Shown here in pieces: positions 36,513 through 45,505 of a stretch of DNA of 64,000 bases. The DNA comes from Collimonas sp. OK242 (GTDB lineage: Bacteria > Pseudomonadota > Gammaproteobacteria > Burkholderiales > Burkholderiaceae_D). The position numbers and the translations under genes were made by a program. The DNA is taken from NCBI RefSeq assembly GCF_900107095.1, contig NZ_FNOR01000010.1, forward strand, positions 62,001 through 126,000, written 5' to 3'. The notes below the pieces were generated by a model. The model was not told where the DNA came from. It saw nothing but the letters and a program-made list of their open reading frames with translations, and did not search any database. Position 1 is the stretch's first letter. Every line of letters starts with the position of its first letter.

Positions 36513-36803
36513 TCATTTTTTTCGGTATGGATCATTTTGCAGTTTCTTTTTTTCCGATTTCTCTTTAGAGAACGCAACAAATATGCCAAAAACAATAACC
36601 ACCAATCCATATCCAAAACCACGCAGCATCCGTTCGGATGTTTCAAATGGACTTGGGTTAAAAAAATGAAAAATTGTAAAAAACAAAATTATCGCCAACA
36701 ATAATTCCGAGGAATATTTTTTCCCTATGAACTTTGGAATTACATTTATTGCAAGCCAGAACATAAAAAAGGCGTTCAAGATTATGAATAAGTTGGCGTT
36801 CAT
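36513..36803 (-). CDS. Small three-helix membrane protein, possible immunity-type
   Basis: A 96-residue protein with three hydrophobic helices (about 4-24, 32-49 and 62-80) and a strongly basic tail with 'EKSEKKK'. A G-rich stretch GGGGGGG precedes the ATG. No family is recognised. It lies 24 bases after the next small membrane gene on the same strand, downstream of a bacteriocin-like precursor; small helical membrane proteins in that position are often immunity proteins, but that is only position-based inference. AT-rich codon use differs from the rest of the window. Confidence 0.55.
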   Translation of the reverse strand: MNANLFIILNAFFMFWLAINVIPKFIGKKYSSELLLAIILFFTIFHFFNPSPFETSERMLRGFGYGLVVIVFGIFVAFSKEKSEKKKLQNDPYRKK

Positions 36804-36827
36804 AATTCCCCCCCAAGAAAAATAATA

Positions 36828-37106
36828 TTAGTCCGGTCTCTTTTCGGCCTTCTTCTTTTTTCTTATTTCCAGCATCTCATCGAGCATCAGGACAGCGACC
36901 ATTAGTGTTGCCACAGCTAGACTCAGAGCGATTGCAAGCATCAAGTTAAAAAACTTTTCATCAGGTCGAACCCAAAGACCCACCATGGTTAGCACACTTG
37001 TAGACAAAAAAAAGAAAACAATAAATACCTTCTTCTTTGAAGTTCTACGGGACCGAAAATATTCCGCTAATGCGCCACCAACAAAGCCGCTTATTAGTTC
37101 AAGCAT
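36828..37106 (-). CDS. Small two-helix membrane protein of the low-GC islet
   Basis: A 92-residue protein with a Gly-containing N-terminal amphipathic stretch ('LISGFVGGALAEYFRSRR'), two hydrophobic helices (~27-45 and 52-77) and a Lys-rich tail ('IRKKKKAEKRP'). It lies between the bacteriocin-like gene (39 bases upstream) and the three-helix protein. No family is recognised. GC is low. An immunity or assembly role is possible by position alone. Confidence 0.55.
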   Translation of the reverse strand: MLELISGFVGGALAEYFRSRRTSKKKVFIVFFFLSTSVLTMVGLWVRPDEKFFNLMLAIALSLAVATLMVAVLMLDEMLEIRKKKKAEKRPD

Positions 37107-37145
37107 AAAAATTGATTTTCCAATTATTTAGGCAAGTAGCGAAGA

Positions 37146-37598
37146 CTACTCATACATCCGATAACGAGTTTTTTCAATTGCGCCATTGCCTATTATTTGC
37201 AAGCTATAGTTTGCTGCCATCATAGCTGGCCGCCATGCTATATTTGCAGCCCATCCCCCACCGGACGCCGCCATTAAAGCCCCGCCACCGGATCCTATCA
37301 ATGCCCCCGTTCCGGCCGCAATCCCCGCACCTGCCCATGTCAGATTTCCCCAATTACCGGCGACATATACAGCGCTACTAAATGCAGCGCCACCAATGGC
37401 GCCAACCACCGCCACAGGAAACACCGCCCCTTCAGTCTCCTTCATTTCTTGATGAGACAGCAGCGCCAATTCCAATGGCAGACTATCTGTTCGAAATATC
37501 TGTTGTACGTCATCAAGACGTGCTTCATTTTCCTGCATCGCCATCACCGGCGAGATGACAACAACGCTAAAACTCATTGCGAGTACAAGTTTCTTCAT
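37146..37598 (-). CDS. Secreted Gly-rich bacteriocin-like precursor with a double-glycine-type leader motif
   Basis: The 150-residue product begins with a Sec-type signal peptide (1-20, 'MKKLVLAMSFSVVVISPVMA'). Residues ~35-57 contain 'PLELALLSHQEMKETEGA', which has the shape of the double-glycine leader of class II bacteriocins (L-S-x-x-E-M ... G-A) normally cut by C39 peptidases. The rest is hydrophobic and Gly/Ala-rich with repeated G-x3-G spacing ('AGAGIAAGTGALIGSGGGAL'), fit for membrane insertion. Having both a Sec signal and a double-glycine motif is unusual. A C39 peptidase is not in the window. Ribosome site AAAGGGGA precedes the ATG. Confidence 0.55.
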   Translation of the reverse strand: MKKLVLAMSFSVVVISPVMAMQENEARLDDVQQIFRTDSLPLELALLSHQEMKETEGAVFPVAVVGAIGGAAFSSAVYVAGNWGNLTWAGAGIAAGTGALIGSGGGALMAASGGGWAANIAWRPAMMAANYSLQIIGNGAIEKTRYRMYE

Positions 37599-37612
37599 GG
37601 TGAGTTCCCCTT

Positions 37613-37656
37613 TTTAAAGGTGGGTTGAGAAGCGAAACTGGATACTTTGTCGAAAG
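37613..37656 (+). repeat. Diverged direct repeat, copy 2
   Basis: This is the partner of the copy at 36443-36486. It sits 15 bases upstream of the precursor gene's start on the minus strand and so overlaps that gene's likely promoter or leader. Confidence 0.6.
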
Positions 37657-37727
37657 TGCGGAGAAAATTAGTGCGAATGCTGGAACCTCTATTGCCCGAT
37701 GCATTGGTAGATCCCGGGGGACTCAAG

Positions 37728-38367
37728 GTGCTTGCTGCTGACAACCCATAGGCAAGACCGAAAGTCAGGTCAGTGGTGGCGCGCCGCCGGTGAGGGTTAC
37801 CCGGTCATTGACGGCAAAGGCAAGCGATGGATTAAGCAGGAAAAATTTCCTGGCTTATCGCGCTGCCGGCCATCCATGACTTGCGGCAGCGCTGTTTTCC
37901 TTCAATCGTTCTGTCAACGCCATCTCAACAAAGCCAAGCAAAGCGGGTGTTTCACCTTCTTTCAAAAAGCGATAATTCAAACTGAGCCATGCGTCCGAGA
38001 AGCGATTGCTATTTTCATTGGATATGCCCGAAAAACTGGATGCACGGCTGTTATTTCACACATAGCTGCCACGCCCATATAGCTCGGCATTCTTGCTCAA
38101 TCCGTAGCGCAGCCCTAAGGTGGCGATGCGCGTGGACAGCGCAATAAACGATGTCGGGCCAGCTTCGACAATGATCGGCTCGCCGGCGGCGATGCCTTCC
38201 TGATTGCTGTTGGCATAGGAAAACGCAGCATCCGGCGTCACTTTGCCTTTGTCGGTAAGCAAGTCTTCGATGGTGAGCGGAAGCTCTTCCATGGCATCGA
38301 ATGATGCGATGGCCACGAACGCTGAAACGCAGAAATGTCTGTAATTTATTTGCATGTCGACTTTCAT
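37728..38367 (-). pseudogene. Decayed outer-membrane beta-barrel protein gene
   Basis: From the ATG at 38367 (or 38355) a signal peptide and 'ELPLTIEDLLTDKGKVTPD', 'GEPIIVEAGPTSFIALSTRI' and 'ATLGLRYGLSKNAELYGRGS' are read, the N-terminus of a family of outer-membrane barrel proteins often found beside C39-peptidase genes. A TGA at 38056-38058 interrupts it. Downstream the same frame gives 'SNRFSDAWLSLNYRFLKEG', then the match moves to other frames ('GFVEMALTERLKENS', 'FAVNDRVTLTGG', 'TDLTFGLAYGLSAAS'). So the gene has one stop, several frameshifts and internal losses, and cannot make a barrel. Confidence 0.65.
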
Positions 38368-38423
38368 GCTACAAGACCGACAATGTAAAAAATATTGGCA
38401 AAGTGCTTAAAACGACTTAAAGC

Positions 38424-38462
38424 AAAAAGGCCGGGAATACTCTCAACGAGTAGTCCCGGCCT
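38424..38462 (-). terminator. Intrinsic terminator of mrcA
   Basis: A 15-bp stem with one mismatch (arms starting AGGCCGGGA and ending TCCCGGCCT, 5-base loop) is followed on the minus strand by five T. It lies 25 bases after the mrcA stop. Confidence 0.85.
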
Positions 38463-38486
38463 CTTGCATCTCGGTTCCCAGCAGAC

Positions 38487-40919
38487 TTAATGACCGCCAA
38501 ATAGCTTGAGAATATTCTGCTTCTCATCCTCTTGCGGCGTGATCGGCGTCACAGGCCCCGGTACCGGCAAGCCATCAGGGCCGATTTCGACAGGGGCCGC
38601 AGCACCGGCGCCCAGTCCAAGCGTAGCGATGAAGCCGTTGCCCGGCGTGAAATTATCGAAGTAAAACTCGTTGTTGATGGTGGTGACGCCGTCCGGCATA
38701 GGCATTTGATAGCTCGGCACGCCGCGCAACGCGCGCCCCATGTACTCGGTCCAGATTGGCAACGCCAGCTGCGCGCCGAACTCGCGGCTGCCCAAACTCT
38801 TAGGCTGGTCGTAACCCATCCAGGCCACCGCCACCAGGCTGTTCTGATACCCGGCAAACCAGCCGTCGAAAGCATCGTTGGTGGTGCCGGTCTTGCCGGC
38901 CAGGTCGGTACGGTGCAGCACATTGGTGCCGGCGCCGGTGCCGCGTTGCGCCACCGATTGCAGCAGGCTGGTCATGATGTAGCTGTTGCGCGCGTCCAGC
39001 ACCCGCGTCGCATTCTGGCCTGCGATCTGCGGCTCGACCTTGGTCAATACGGCGCCGCGTGAGTCGGTGACTTGCGCGATCAAATAAGGATTGACCTTGT
39101 AACCGCCGTTCGCCAGCACCGCATAGGCGCCCACCAGTTGCAGCGGCGTGACTTGTCCCGCGCCCAAAGCCAACGGCAGATAAGGCGGGGTTTTGTCGAT
39201 ATCGAAACCGAAATGGCTGGTGACGAATTCCTGCGCGTATTTGACGCCGATCGCATCCAGCAAACGGATCGATATCAGATTCTTCGAGCGTTGCAAGCCG
39301 GTACGCAGCGGCATCGGGCCGTCTGGCTGATCGTCGTCTTTCGGTTCCCAGGCGTCCTGGCCCGGTCCGCCGGGAAAGGATACCGGCGCGTCGTTAATGA
39401 TAGACGCCGGTCCGAAGCCCTTTTCCAGCGCCGCCGAATAGATGAATGGCTTGAACGTCGAGCCGGGCTGGCGCCAGGCCTGGGTCACATGGTTGAATTT
39501 ATTCTGGTTGAAGTCAAAGCCGCCTACCAGTGCGCGGATAGCGCCGCTTTGCGGCGTCAGCGACACCAAGGTGGCTTCGACCTGCGGCAGCTGCGTGATT
39601 TGCCAGCCTTTGGCAGTATTGATGACGCGGATCACGGAGCCTGGCTGAATCCGCAGATTCTTGCCGGCTTTCGGGCTCAAGGCAGCTGCGGCAAGACGCA
39701 AGCCCTCGCCGCTGATGGTGACAGCACTATCGTTGCGCAACATCACTTGCACCTGCTTGGCGTCGGCACGCAACACCACGGCCGGCAGGATATCGTCATT
39801 ATCCGGCTTGTCCTGCAAGGCATCTTCAATCGCCTGGTCACGCTCGTCGCCGGCGGCCGGCAACTCGATGGTGGCCTCCGGACCGCGATAGCCGTGGCGC
39901 CGGTCGTAATCCATGACGCCCTTGCGCACCGCGTCATACGCCGCCTGCTGGTCGGCTGCATTGAGGGTGGTGACGACGCTCAGGCCACGGGTGTAGGTGT
40001 CTTCCTTGAATTGCGCGTACAACATCTGGCGCACCATTTCGATGGCGTATTCGGCATGCACGCTGTAGTTGTTACCCTTGGTCTTGACCTGGATGTCTTC
40101 CGCCGCCGCCTGATCGTATTGTTCCTGGGTGATGAACTTGAGGTCGAGCATGCGCTTCAGGATATATTGCTGGCGCACGTGCGCGCGCTTCGGATTGACC
40201 ACCGGATTGTAGGCCGAAGGCGCTTTCGGCAGCCCGGCCAGCATCGCTGCCTGGGCCAGGGTGATGTCTTTCAAGTCCTTGCCGAAATAGGTACGTGCGG
40301 CAGCGGCGAAACCGAAGGAACGCTGGCCCAGGTAGATTTGATTCATGTAGACCTCAAGAATCTGATCCTTGCTCAGCGCTGTCTCGATCTTGTAGGCCAG
40401 CAGAATTTCATAGATCTTGCGGGAATAGGTTTTTTCGCTCGACAAGAAAACGTTGCGGGCTACCTGCATGGTGATGGTGCTGGCGCCCTGCGAAGCGCCG
40501 CCATGCATGATATCGGTCAGTCCGGCACGCAGAATGCCGATGACGTCGATGCCGCCATGCTGATAAAAGCGCGCATCTTCAATCGCCAGCACCGCATTCT
40601 TCATGTCCGCCGGAATGTCGTCCAGCTTGACCAGGCTGCGCCGTTCCTCGCCGAACTCGCCGATCAAGACATGGTCGGCGGTGTAGATGCGCAGCGGCAC
40701 TTTGGGCCGATAGTCGGTGATCGCGTCGAGCGCCGGCAATTGCGGCGTCATGACTACCAGCGCATACGCCAGCAACAGGCCGCCGATGACCACGCCGGCC
40801 GCAAACAGGCCGCCAATCGTGAGCAATAGCGCATGCGCCACGCCGCCCTTGCCGTTTTTCCCGGTCTGGCCAGAGCGGGACTTATTTGTATCTTGCTTGG
40901 TTTTCTGTGTTGATGACAT
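38487..40919 (-). CDS. mrcA: Penicillin-binding protein 1A
   Basis: The 810-residue product is a bifunctional peptidoglycan synthase. One membrane anchor lies at ~28-58. The glycosyltransferase domain has its catalytic E114 in 'IEDARFYQHGGID' plus 'QGASTITMQVARN'; an OB-like insert follows; the transpeptidase domain has S487-T-F-K490, 'RSKN' and 'GKTGTT'. PBP1A polymerises and crosslinks glycan at the inner membrane. The gene is monocistronic, with an intrinsic terminator, and lies where many betaproteobacteria place it (near pil or comEC genes). Confidence 0.97.
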   Translation of the reverse strand: MSSTQKTKQDTNKSRSGQTGKNGKGGVAHALLLTIGGLFAAGVVIGGLLLAYALVVMTPQLPALDAITDYRPKVPLRIYTADHVLIGEFGEERRSLVKLDDIPADMKNAVLAIEDARFYQHGGIDVIGILRAGLTDIMHGGASQGASTITMQVARNVFLSSEKTYSRKIYEILLAYKIETALSKDQILEVYMNQIYLGQRSFGFAAAARTYFGKDLKDITLAQAAMLAGLPKAPSAYNPVVNPKRAHVRQQYILKRMLDLKFITQEQYDQAAAEDIQVKTKGNNYSVHAEYAIEMVRQMLYAQFKEDTYTRGLSVVTTLNAADQQAAYDAVRKGVMDYDRRHGYRGPEATIELPAAGDERDQAIEDALQDKPDNDDILPAVVLRADAKQVQVMLRNDSAVTISGEGLRLAAAALSPKAGKNLRIQPGSVIRVINTAKGWQITQLPQVEATLVSLTPQSGAIRALVGGFDFNQNKFNHVTQAWRQPGSTFKPFIYSAALEKGFGPASIINDAPVSFPGGPGQDAWEPKDDDQPDGPMPLRTGLQRSKNLISIRLLDAIGVKYAQEFVTSHFGFDIDKTPPYLPLALGAGQVTPLQLVGAYAVLANGGYKVNPYLIAQVTDSRGAVLTKVEPQIAGQNATRVLDARNSYIMTSLLQSVAQRGTGAGTNVLHRTDLAGKTGTTNDAFDGWFAGYQNSLVAVAWMGYDQPKSLGSREFGAQLALPIWTEYMGRALRGVPSYQMPMPDGVTTINNEFYFDNFTPGNGFIATLGLGAGAAAPVEIGPDGLPVPGPVTPITPQEDEKQNILKLFGGH

Positions 40920-41034
40920 AGCAATATTCGATGGAGATAGCCCTGTATCCTACAACATGCCGGGCATGGGACCTCGAATGGCTACTAATTGTTACCAACT
41001 AATCAGCGGCCCGGCTACCCGGAAGCCCTCCGGC

Positions 41035-41838
41035 CTAAGCCGTACGGGAAGCCAGCAGCGATTGAATCATCTGACGCGTGGTAGCCGCAGCCAGTTCCGG
41101 CGTTTCCATTGGAAACAGGTGGCCGCCAGGGATCTGCCTGAAATATTTCCCCACCAGGCGCTTGGTCGCAGCCAGGCCGGCTTGCCGGCATTCGACCGAG
41201 TCGACGCCGCCGACAAAGCCGATAGGCACCGGGAACCCGCTCTTCAGCACGTTGCCCATATCGTGCGGCAAGGTCCGGTAGACCGCGGTTTCAATGTCGC
41301 GCCGAAAGCGCAGGACCATATTGCCCTGCTCCTCTTCCAGCCCGTAAGTAATGTAATCGCGCAACACTTCCGGCGCCCAGCTGGCAAACACCTGCTTGCC
41401 GGCGAAGTGCTGATAGGCAGCCTCGGCGCTCGGCCACAGATTGCGCCGTTTGGCCGAGAACCTGGCTTGCGATACCCGCTTATCCAGTCCCAAAGCTTTC
41501 GCGCCGCGCAACAAGCTCGCGCGCCAGCCGACCACTACCGGCGTATCGAGCATCACCACGCAACTGACCAGGTCGGGACGCTGGTGCGCCGCCAGCAAGG
41601 CCAGGCCGCCGCCCATCGAATGGCCGACCAGGATCACCGGCTGCGAATAACGCGCCGCCAGTTCATCAATCAATTCCTGCACCAGCGCCGGCCAGCCGTC
41701 GGTGACGGGATACTTTGGATTATGGGCATGGATGTCGAGCGAGCGCACGTCGTAATCGTGGCCCAGGTACTCCAGGAACTGACGATATGTTCCTGCCGGA
41801 AAACTGTTACCGTGAATGAAGTGCAAAATCGGGTGCAT
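41035..41838 (-). CDS. Alpha/beta-fold hydrolase
   Basis: A 267-residue alpha/beta hydrolase. The oxyanion loop 'HFIHGNSFPAGTY' is near the N-terminus, the nucleophile is S74 in 'GHSMGG', and the catalytic His is probably in 'IPGGHLFPME' near the C-terminus; the Asp lies in 'VGGVDSVECR' or nearby. Lid helices occupy ~110-180. Substrate unknown. It lies between mrcA and comEC, each separated by more than 100 bases. Confidence 0.88.
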   Translation of the reverse strand: MHPILHFIHGNSFPAGTYRQFLEYLGHDYDVRSLDIHAHNPKYPVTDGWPALVQELIDELAARYSQPVILVGHSMGGGLALLAAHQRPDLVSCVVMLDTPVVVGWRASLLRGAKALGLDKRVSQARFSAKRRNLWPSAEAAYQHFAGKQVFASWAPEVLRDYITYGLEEEQGNMVLRFRRDIETAVYRTLPHDMGNVLKSGFPVPIGFVGGVDSVECRQAGLAATKRLVGKYFRQIPGGHLFPMETPELAAATTRQMIQSLLASRTA

Positions 41839-42060
41839 AAGCCTATTTCATGTATTTCATAAATAAAACAGCGAAGCTGTCTTGATGGGGTCTCATTTAA
41901 AACCTAAAACAACGATGTTCCAAAGGGAATTTTAGAGCTGGCGCTCAGAACCGGGACAGAGTTTCAGCATTTGGATTTCCGCATATTTTCATTTGTTTCC
42001 ATCTATTGCCGTTTATACGCCTCCGGCCGGCATATCCCCTCACATTGCTGCAGCTCGCTG

Positions 42061-44532
42061 TCAACGGCCATACCAATAGCGACGGTGCTGCTCACGATAC
42101 GTGCCGGCGGTGATGGAAGCACCGAATTTCAGCATGATTGCGCCGTCCTGGTCATTGCGTAAGGTCTCAATGCCCAGAGCCTGGTAACGCTCCAGCACTT
42201 GCCGCTGCGGGTGGCGGAAGCGGTTGCGATAGCCGACCTGGAACATGGCGATTTGCGGATCGACTTCCGCCAAGAAAGCAGCGGTAGACGAAGTACCGCT
42301 GCCGTGATGAGGTGCTAACAACACATCGGCCTTCAGCTGTCCGGCATGACTGGCAATCAGTTTCATTTCCTGTGCCGTTTCCACATCTCCCGGCAATAGA
42401 ATGGCGTGCTCCCCATAAGTGATCTTGAGCGTGCAGCTGTCCGTATTTGGATTGTGCGAATTGCGCGCATCGTGTTTTCTCGACGCGGCCAGCGCCGCTT
42501 CGCGTGCCGAATAGTGATCGAGATCCGGATACAGCATGTTAAATTTCATGCCTCCCCACTGCCAGTCTTGCCCGTCAAGGCAACGCCGGTGATCTGCTGC
42601 AGCCCTGACAATCGGGTGCTCCAGCGGCAGCGATGAATACACGGCGTTCACCTTGACGCTATTCATGATCGACAACGCGCCGCCGGAATGATCATCGTGG
42701 TTATGCGACACCACCAGCGCGTCCAGCCCGGTGATGCCGCGCGCCCTCAGGTAAGGAATAATGACCCGGCTGCCGGCATCCGATTCGGGCGAATAAGCGG
42801 GACCGCTGTCGTACAACAAACGGTGATCGGCGGTTTCTATCAATACCGCCATTCCTTGGCCGACATCCAGCGCCGTGACCCACATTTCACCGGCGCCGGG
42901 ACGACTGCCGTTATCCAGCAGCAATGGCAGCCAGCCGGCCAGCGCCAGCCAGCGCAGCGGCCAGCCGCGCGGCGCCAGCAACCATATGGTTGCCAGCAGC
43001 GCCAATCCGAAAGTCCATGCCTGCGGCAACGCCGCTTGCCATACGGCAAACGGCAAGGCGCTTAACCAGTTCAGGAACACTGCCAGCTGCTCAATCAGCG
43101 CATGCGCGCCACGCCACAGCCAGGTCGACAGCGGCGCCGGCAACACGCTGGCAAACAGCGTCAGCGGCGTAACCACCTGTCCGACCAGCGGAATCGCCAA
43201 GGCGTTGGCAAGCGGGCCGATCAACGACACCTGGCCAAACAATAACGCCGTCAACGGCAGCAAGCCGATGGTCACCGCGTATTGGGTCGCGCCGGCCATT
43301 TTCAATACGCCCAGGGAGCGCGCGACGCGTGATTTTCCTTCTGCAGCCACGGCCAGGCTACGGCCGACGCTGGCGTACAGGATCACGCCGACGGCGCAGA
43401 ACGACAGCCAGAATCCGGGCCATAGCAAGGCCCAGGGATCGACCAGCAAGACCACCGCCAGCGCTGCGCACAACACATGCGAAACGCTGGTGATGCGCCC
43501 GCTCCACAAAGCCAGCGCGACAGTCAGCAGCATGTACAAGGTGCGTTGCGCGGGTATGCCGAATCCCGCCAGCAGTACGTAGCACAGAGCCGCCAGCGCC
43601 CCGCTCAATGCGGCGACCTTTTGCGCCGGCAGCAGCAAGGGCAAGGCTGCTTTGGTGAAGAAGGAGCGGCGCCACAACGCCGCCATGATTGCCGCGAACA
43701 TGCCGGCAATCATCGTGATATGCAGACCGGAAATAGCGACCAGGTGGCTGATGCCGGTGCGATTGAACACTTCCCAGTCGGATTGATCGATGGCATTCTG
43801 GTCGCCGACCGCCAGCGCCACCAGCACGCCGGCATAACGATGCTCGGGCAAGGCTTGTAAGATCCGTTCGCGCAGGCGGCTGCGCAGCACTTCAATCAGG
43901 TTACCCGGGCTGAATACGAACGCCTGCAGCTGCCGGTTCTGTAATTCCGGTTTCTGATCAGAACGCACGTAGCCGGTGGCGCGCAGATTGCGCTCCAGCA
44001 GCCAGGCTTCATAGTCGAAGCCATGCGGATTCGCATTGCCGTGCGGACGCTTCAAGCGCACGCTCAGTTGCCAGCGCGCGCCAGGCTGAACTTGAACCGG
44101 CAGCGCCTGACCCGCGGTCTGGTCCCAGAACAGCGCCAGGCGTTTTGGAACGATCGGTGAAACGCCGTCCTGATCCAGAACTTTCTCCACAGCAAAAATA
44201 AAGCGGGCACCTGACTCGGAATGCGACGGCAAGCTGTCAATCGTGCCAATCACGGTGATGTCGCGCCCTTCCCATGCCGCCGGCAATTCATGCCGCAGAT
44301 AGTATTGGGCAAACAGTGCCGCCCAGGCCATACCGAACAAGGCGCCGGCCAGCATGTTCGCGGCTGATTTGAAACATGCATATTTGAGACATGGATCAGG
44401 GATTTTGTAAGCCGCCACGGCCGGCAATAGCGCCAGCAGCAGCAAGCCGCACAATTGCCAGACGGCTGGCAATGACGCTCTTGTTTGCAAAAAAGCAACG
44501 CCAAGCACGAAGCCGATGACGGCGCTGCGCAA
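42061..44532 (-). CDS. comEC: DNA-uptake channel protein ComEC/Rec2
   Basis: The 823-residue product has an N-terminal DUF4131/OB-like region, the Competence domain of ~8 helices (~220-500) and a C-terminal metallo-beta-lactamase-like domain with H610-x-H612-x-D-H615 ('SHNHDDHSGG'). ComEC carries single-stranded DNA across the inner membrane in natural transformation. The start is a TTG at 44530-44532, with AAGG 8-9 bases upstream; there is no better ATG. The gene follows tatD by 19 bases and is likely co-transcribed. Confidence 0.94.
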   Translation of the reverse strand: MRSAVIGFVLGVAFLQTRASLPAVWQLCGLLLLALLPAVAAYKIPDPCLKYACFKSAANMLAGALFGMAWAALFAQYYLRHELPAAWEGRDITVIGTIDSLPSHSESGARFIFAVEKVLDQDGVSPIVPKRLALFWDQTAGQALPVQVQPGARWQLSVRLKRPHGNANPHGFDYEAWLLERNLRATGYVRSDQKPELQNRQLQAFVFSPGNLIEVLRSRLRERILQALPEHRYAGVLVALAVGDQNAIDQSDWEVFNRTGISHLVAISGLHITMIAGMFAAIMAALWRRSFFTKAALPLLLPAQKVAALSGALAALCYVLLAGFGIPAQRTLYMLLTVALALWSGRITSVSHVLCAALAVVLLVDPWALLWPGFWLSFCAVGVILYASVGRSLAVAAEGKSRVARSLGVLKMAGATQYAVTIGLLPLTALLFGQVSLIGPLANALAIPLVGQVVTPLTLFASVLPAPLSTWLWRGAHALIEQLAVFLNWLSALPFAVWQAALPQAWTFGLALLATIWLLAPRGWPLRWLALAGWLPLLLDNGSRPGAGEMWVTALDVGQGMAVLIETADHRLLYDSGPAYSPESDAGSRVIIPYLRARGITGLDALVVSHNHDDHSGGALSIMNSVKVNAVYSSLPLEHPIVRAAADHRRCLDGQDWQWGGMKFNMLYPDLDHYSAREAALAASRKHDARNSHNPNTDSCTLKITYGEHAILLPGDVETAQEMKLIASHAGQLKADVLLAPHHGSGTSSTAAFLAEVDPQIAMFQVGYRNRFRHPQRQVLERYQALGIETLRNDQDGAIMLKFGASITAGTYREQHRRYWYGR

Positions 44533-44551
44533 ACCGGCCGCCTTGCGTTAC

Positions 44552-45349
44552 TTAAGCCAGAGCCGCCAGACGCGGCAATGCAGCGCGGGCGTTGGCGGCA
44601 GTTGCCTGCGCAAGTTCCGGTACGGCCATTCCGCGCAGCTCGGCCAGCACTGCGCCGATACGGGGAATCTGTTGCGGCTGGTTGATGTCGGGATGGAGCC
44701 AGGCAGGCGCCATGTCGGGCGCATCGGTCTCCAGCACCAGCGCGTCCAATGGCAATTCGGCCGCCAGCCGCCGGATTTGCAGCGCACGCGTAAATGTCAT
44801 CGCGCCGCCAAAACCGAGCCGGAAGCCCAAGCCGATGAAAGCCTCGGCTTGCTGGAAACTGCCGTTGAATGCATGGGCAATGCCGCCCTGCACTTTGATC
44901 CGGCGCAAATGCTTGAGAAGAATATCTTGCGAGCGGCGCACATGCAGCAAGACCGGCAAATCGAATTCACGCGCCAGTTTCAGCTGTTCGACGTAAAAAT
45001 GCTCCTGCTTGTCACGCAGAGGGCCGCTTTCCATGCCGGGGACAAAAAAATCGAGGCCGATTTCGCCGATCGCGACAAAGCGCGGGTCTGCCAACGCCGC
45101 AGCGATCGTATTGCGCAATGCCAGCAAATCGGCTTCCTCGGCTTGCGGCACATACAAGGGATGTATGCCCAGCGCATAGGTACAATTAGGCAGTTGCGCA
45201 GCCAGTGCGGCAACCGTAGCGAAATTGGCGCGCGCCACTGCCGGGATCACAATCCAGCTGACGTCCTGCTGCTGCGCCGCCGCCGCGACCAGCGTCTGTT
45301 CGCCGGCAAATTCGGCGGCGTCGAGATGACAGTGGGTATCTATCCACAT
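44552..45349 (-). CDS. TatD-family metal-dependent hydrolase
   Basis: A 265-residue TIM-barrel hydrolase of the TatD group. Metal ligands H6 and H8 ('DTHCHLD'), 'IGEIGLDFF', 'LHVR', 'AFNGS' (usual 'HCFSG') and 'LETDAPDMAP' are all in place. TatD proteins are 3'-5' exonucleases on DNA/RNA; the gene is next to comEC here, which makes a role in handling incoming or damaged DNA plausible but unproven. The His of the usual 'HCFSG' is retained as 'HAFNGS'. Confidence 0.93.
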   Translation of the reverse strand: MWIDTHCHLDAAEFAGEQTLVAAAAQQQDVSWIVIPAVARANFATVAALAAQLPNCTYALGIHPLYVPQAEEADLLALRNTIAAALADPRFVAIGEIGLDFFVPGMESGPLRDKQEHFYVEQLKLAREFDLPVLLHVRRSQDILLKHLRRIKVQGGIAHAFNGSFQQAEAFIGLGFRLGFGGAMTFTRALQIRRLAAELPLDALVLETDAPDMAPAWLHPDINQPQQIPRIGAVLAELRGMAVPELAQATAANARAALPRLAALA

Positions 45350-45505
45350 CGGATGATCTTTTCAAAAATGGGGAGAACAAGGCTTGATAGATTGTTATCG
45401 TAGCATGCGCTGATAGCCGGCTTACATAAGCATCTACATAAACAATCCCCTCGCTCCGCCTCAGAGCCTGATAACATGATGCCAAAAAGTATTTGTTAGA
45501 AAGCA

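Noticed and set aside
39072-40829. 585-codon plus-strand frame inside mrcA
   Set aside because: It is the complement of mrcA with no protein features; mrcA motifs are complete on the minus strand.
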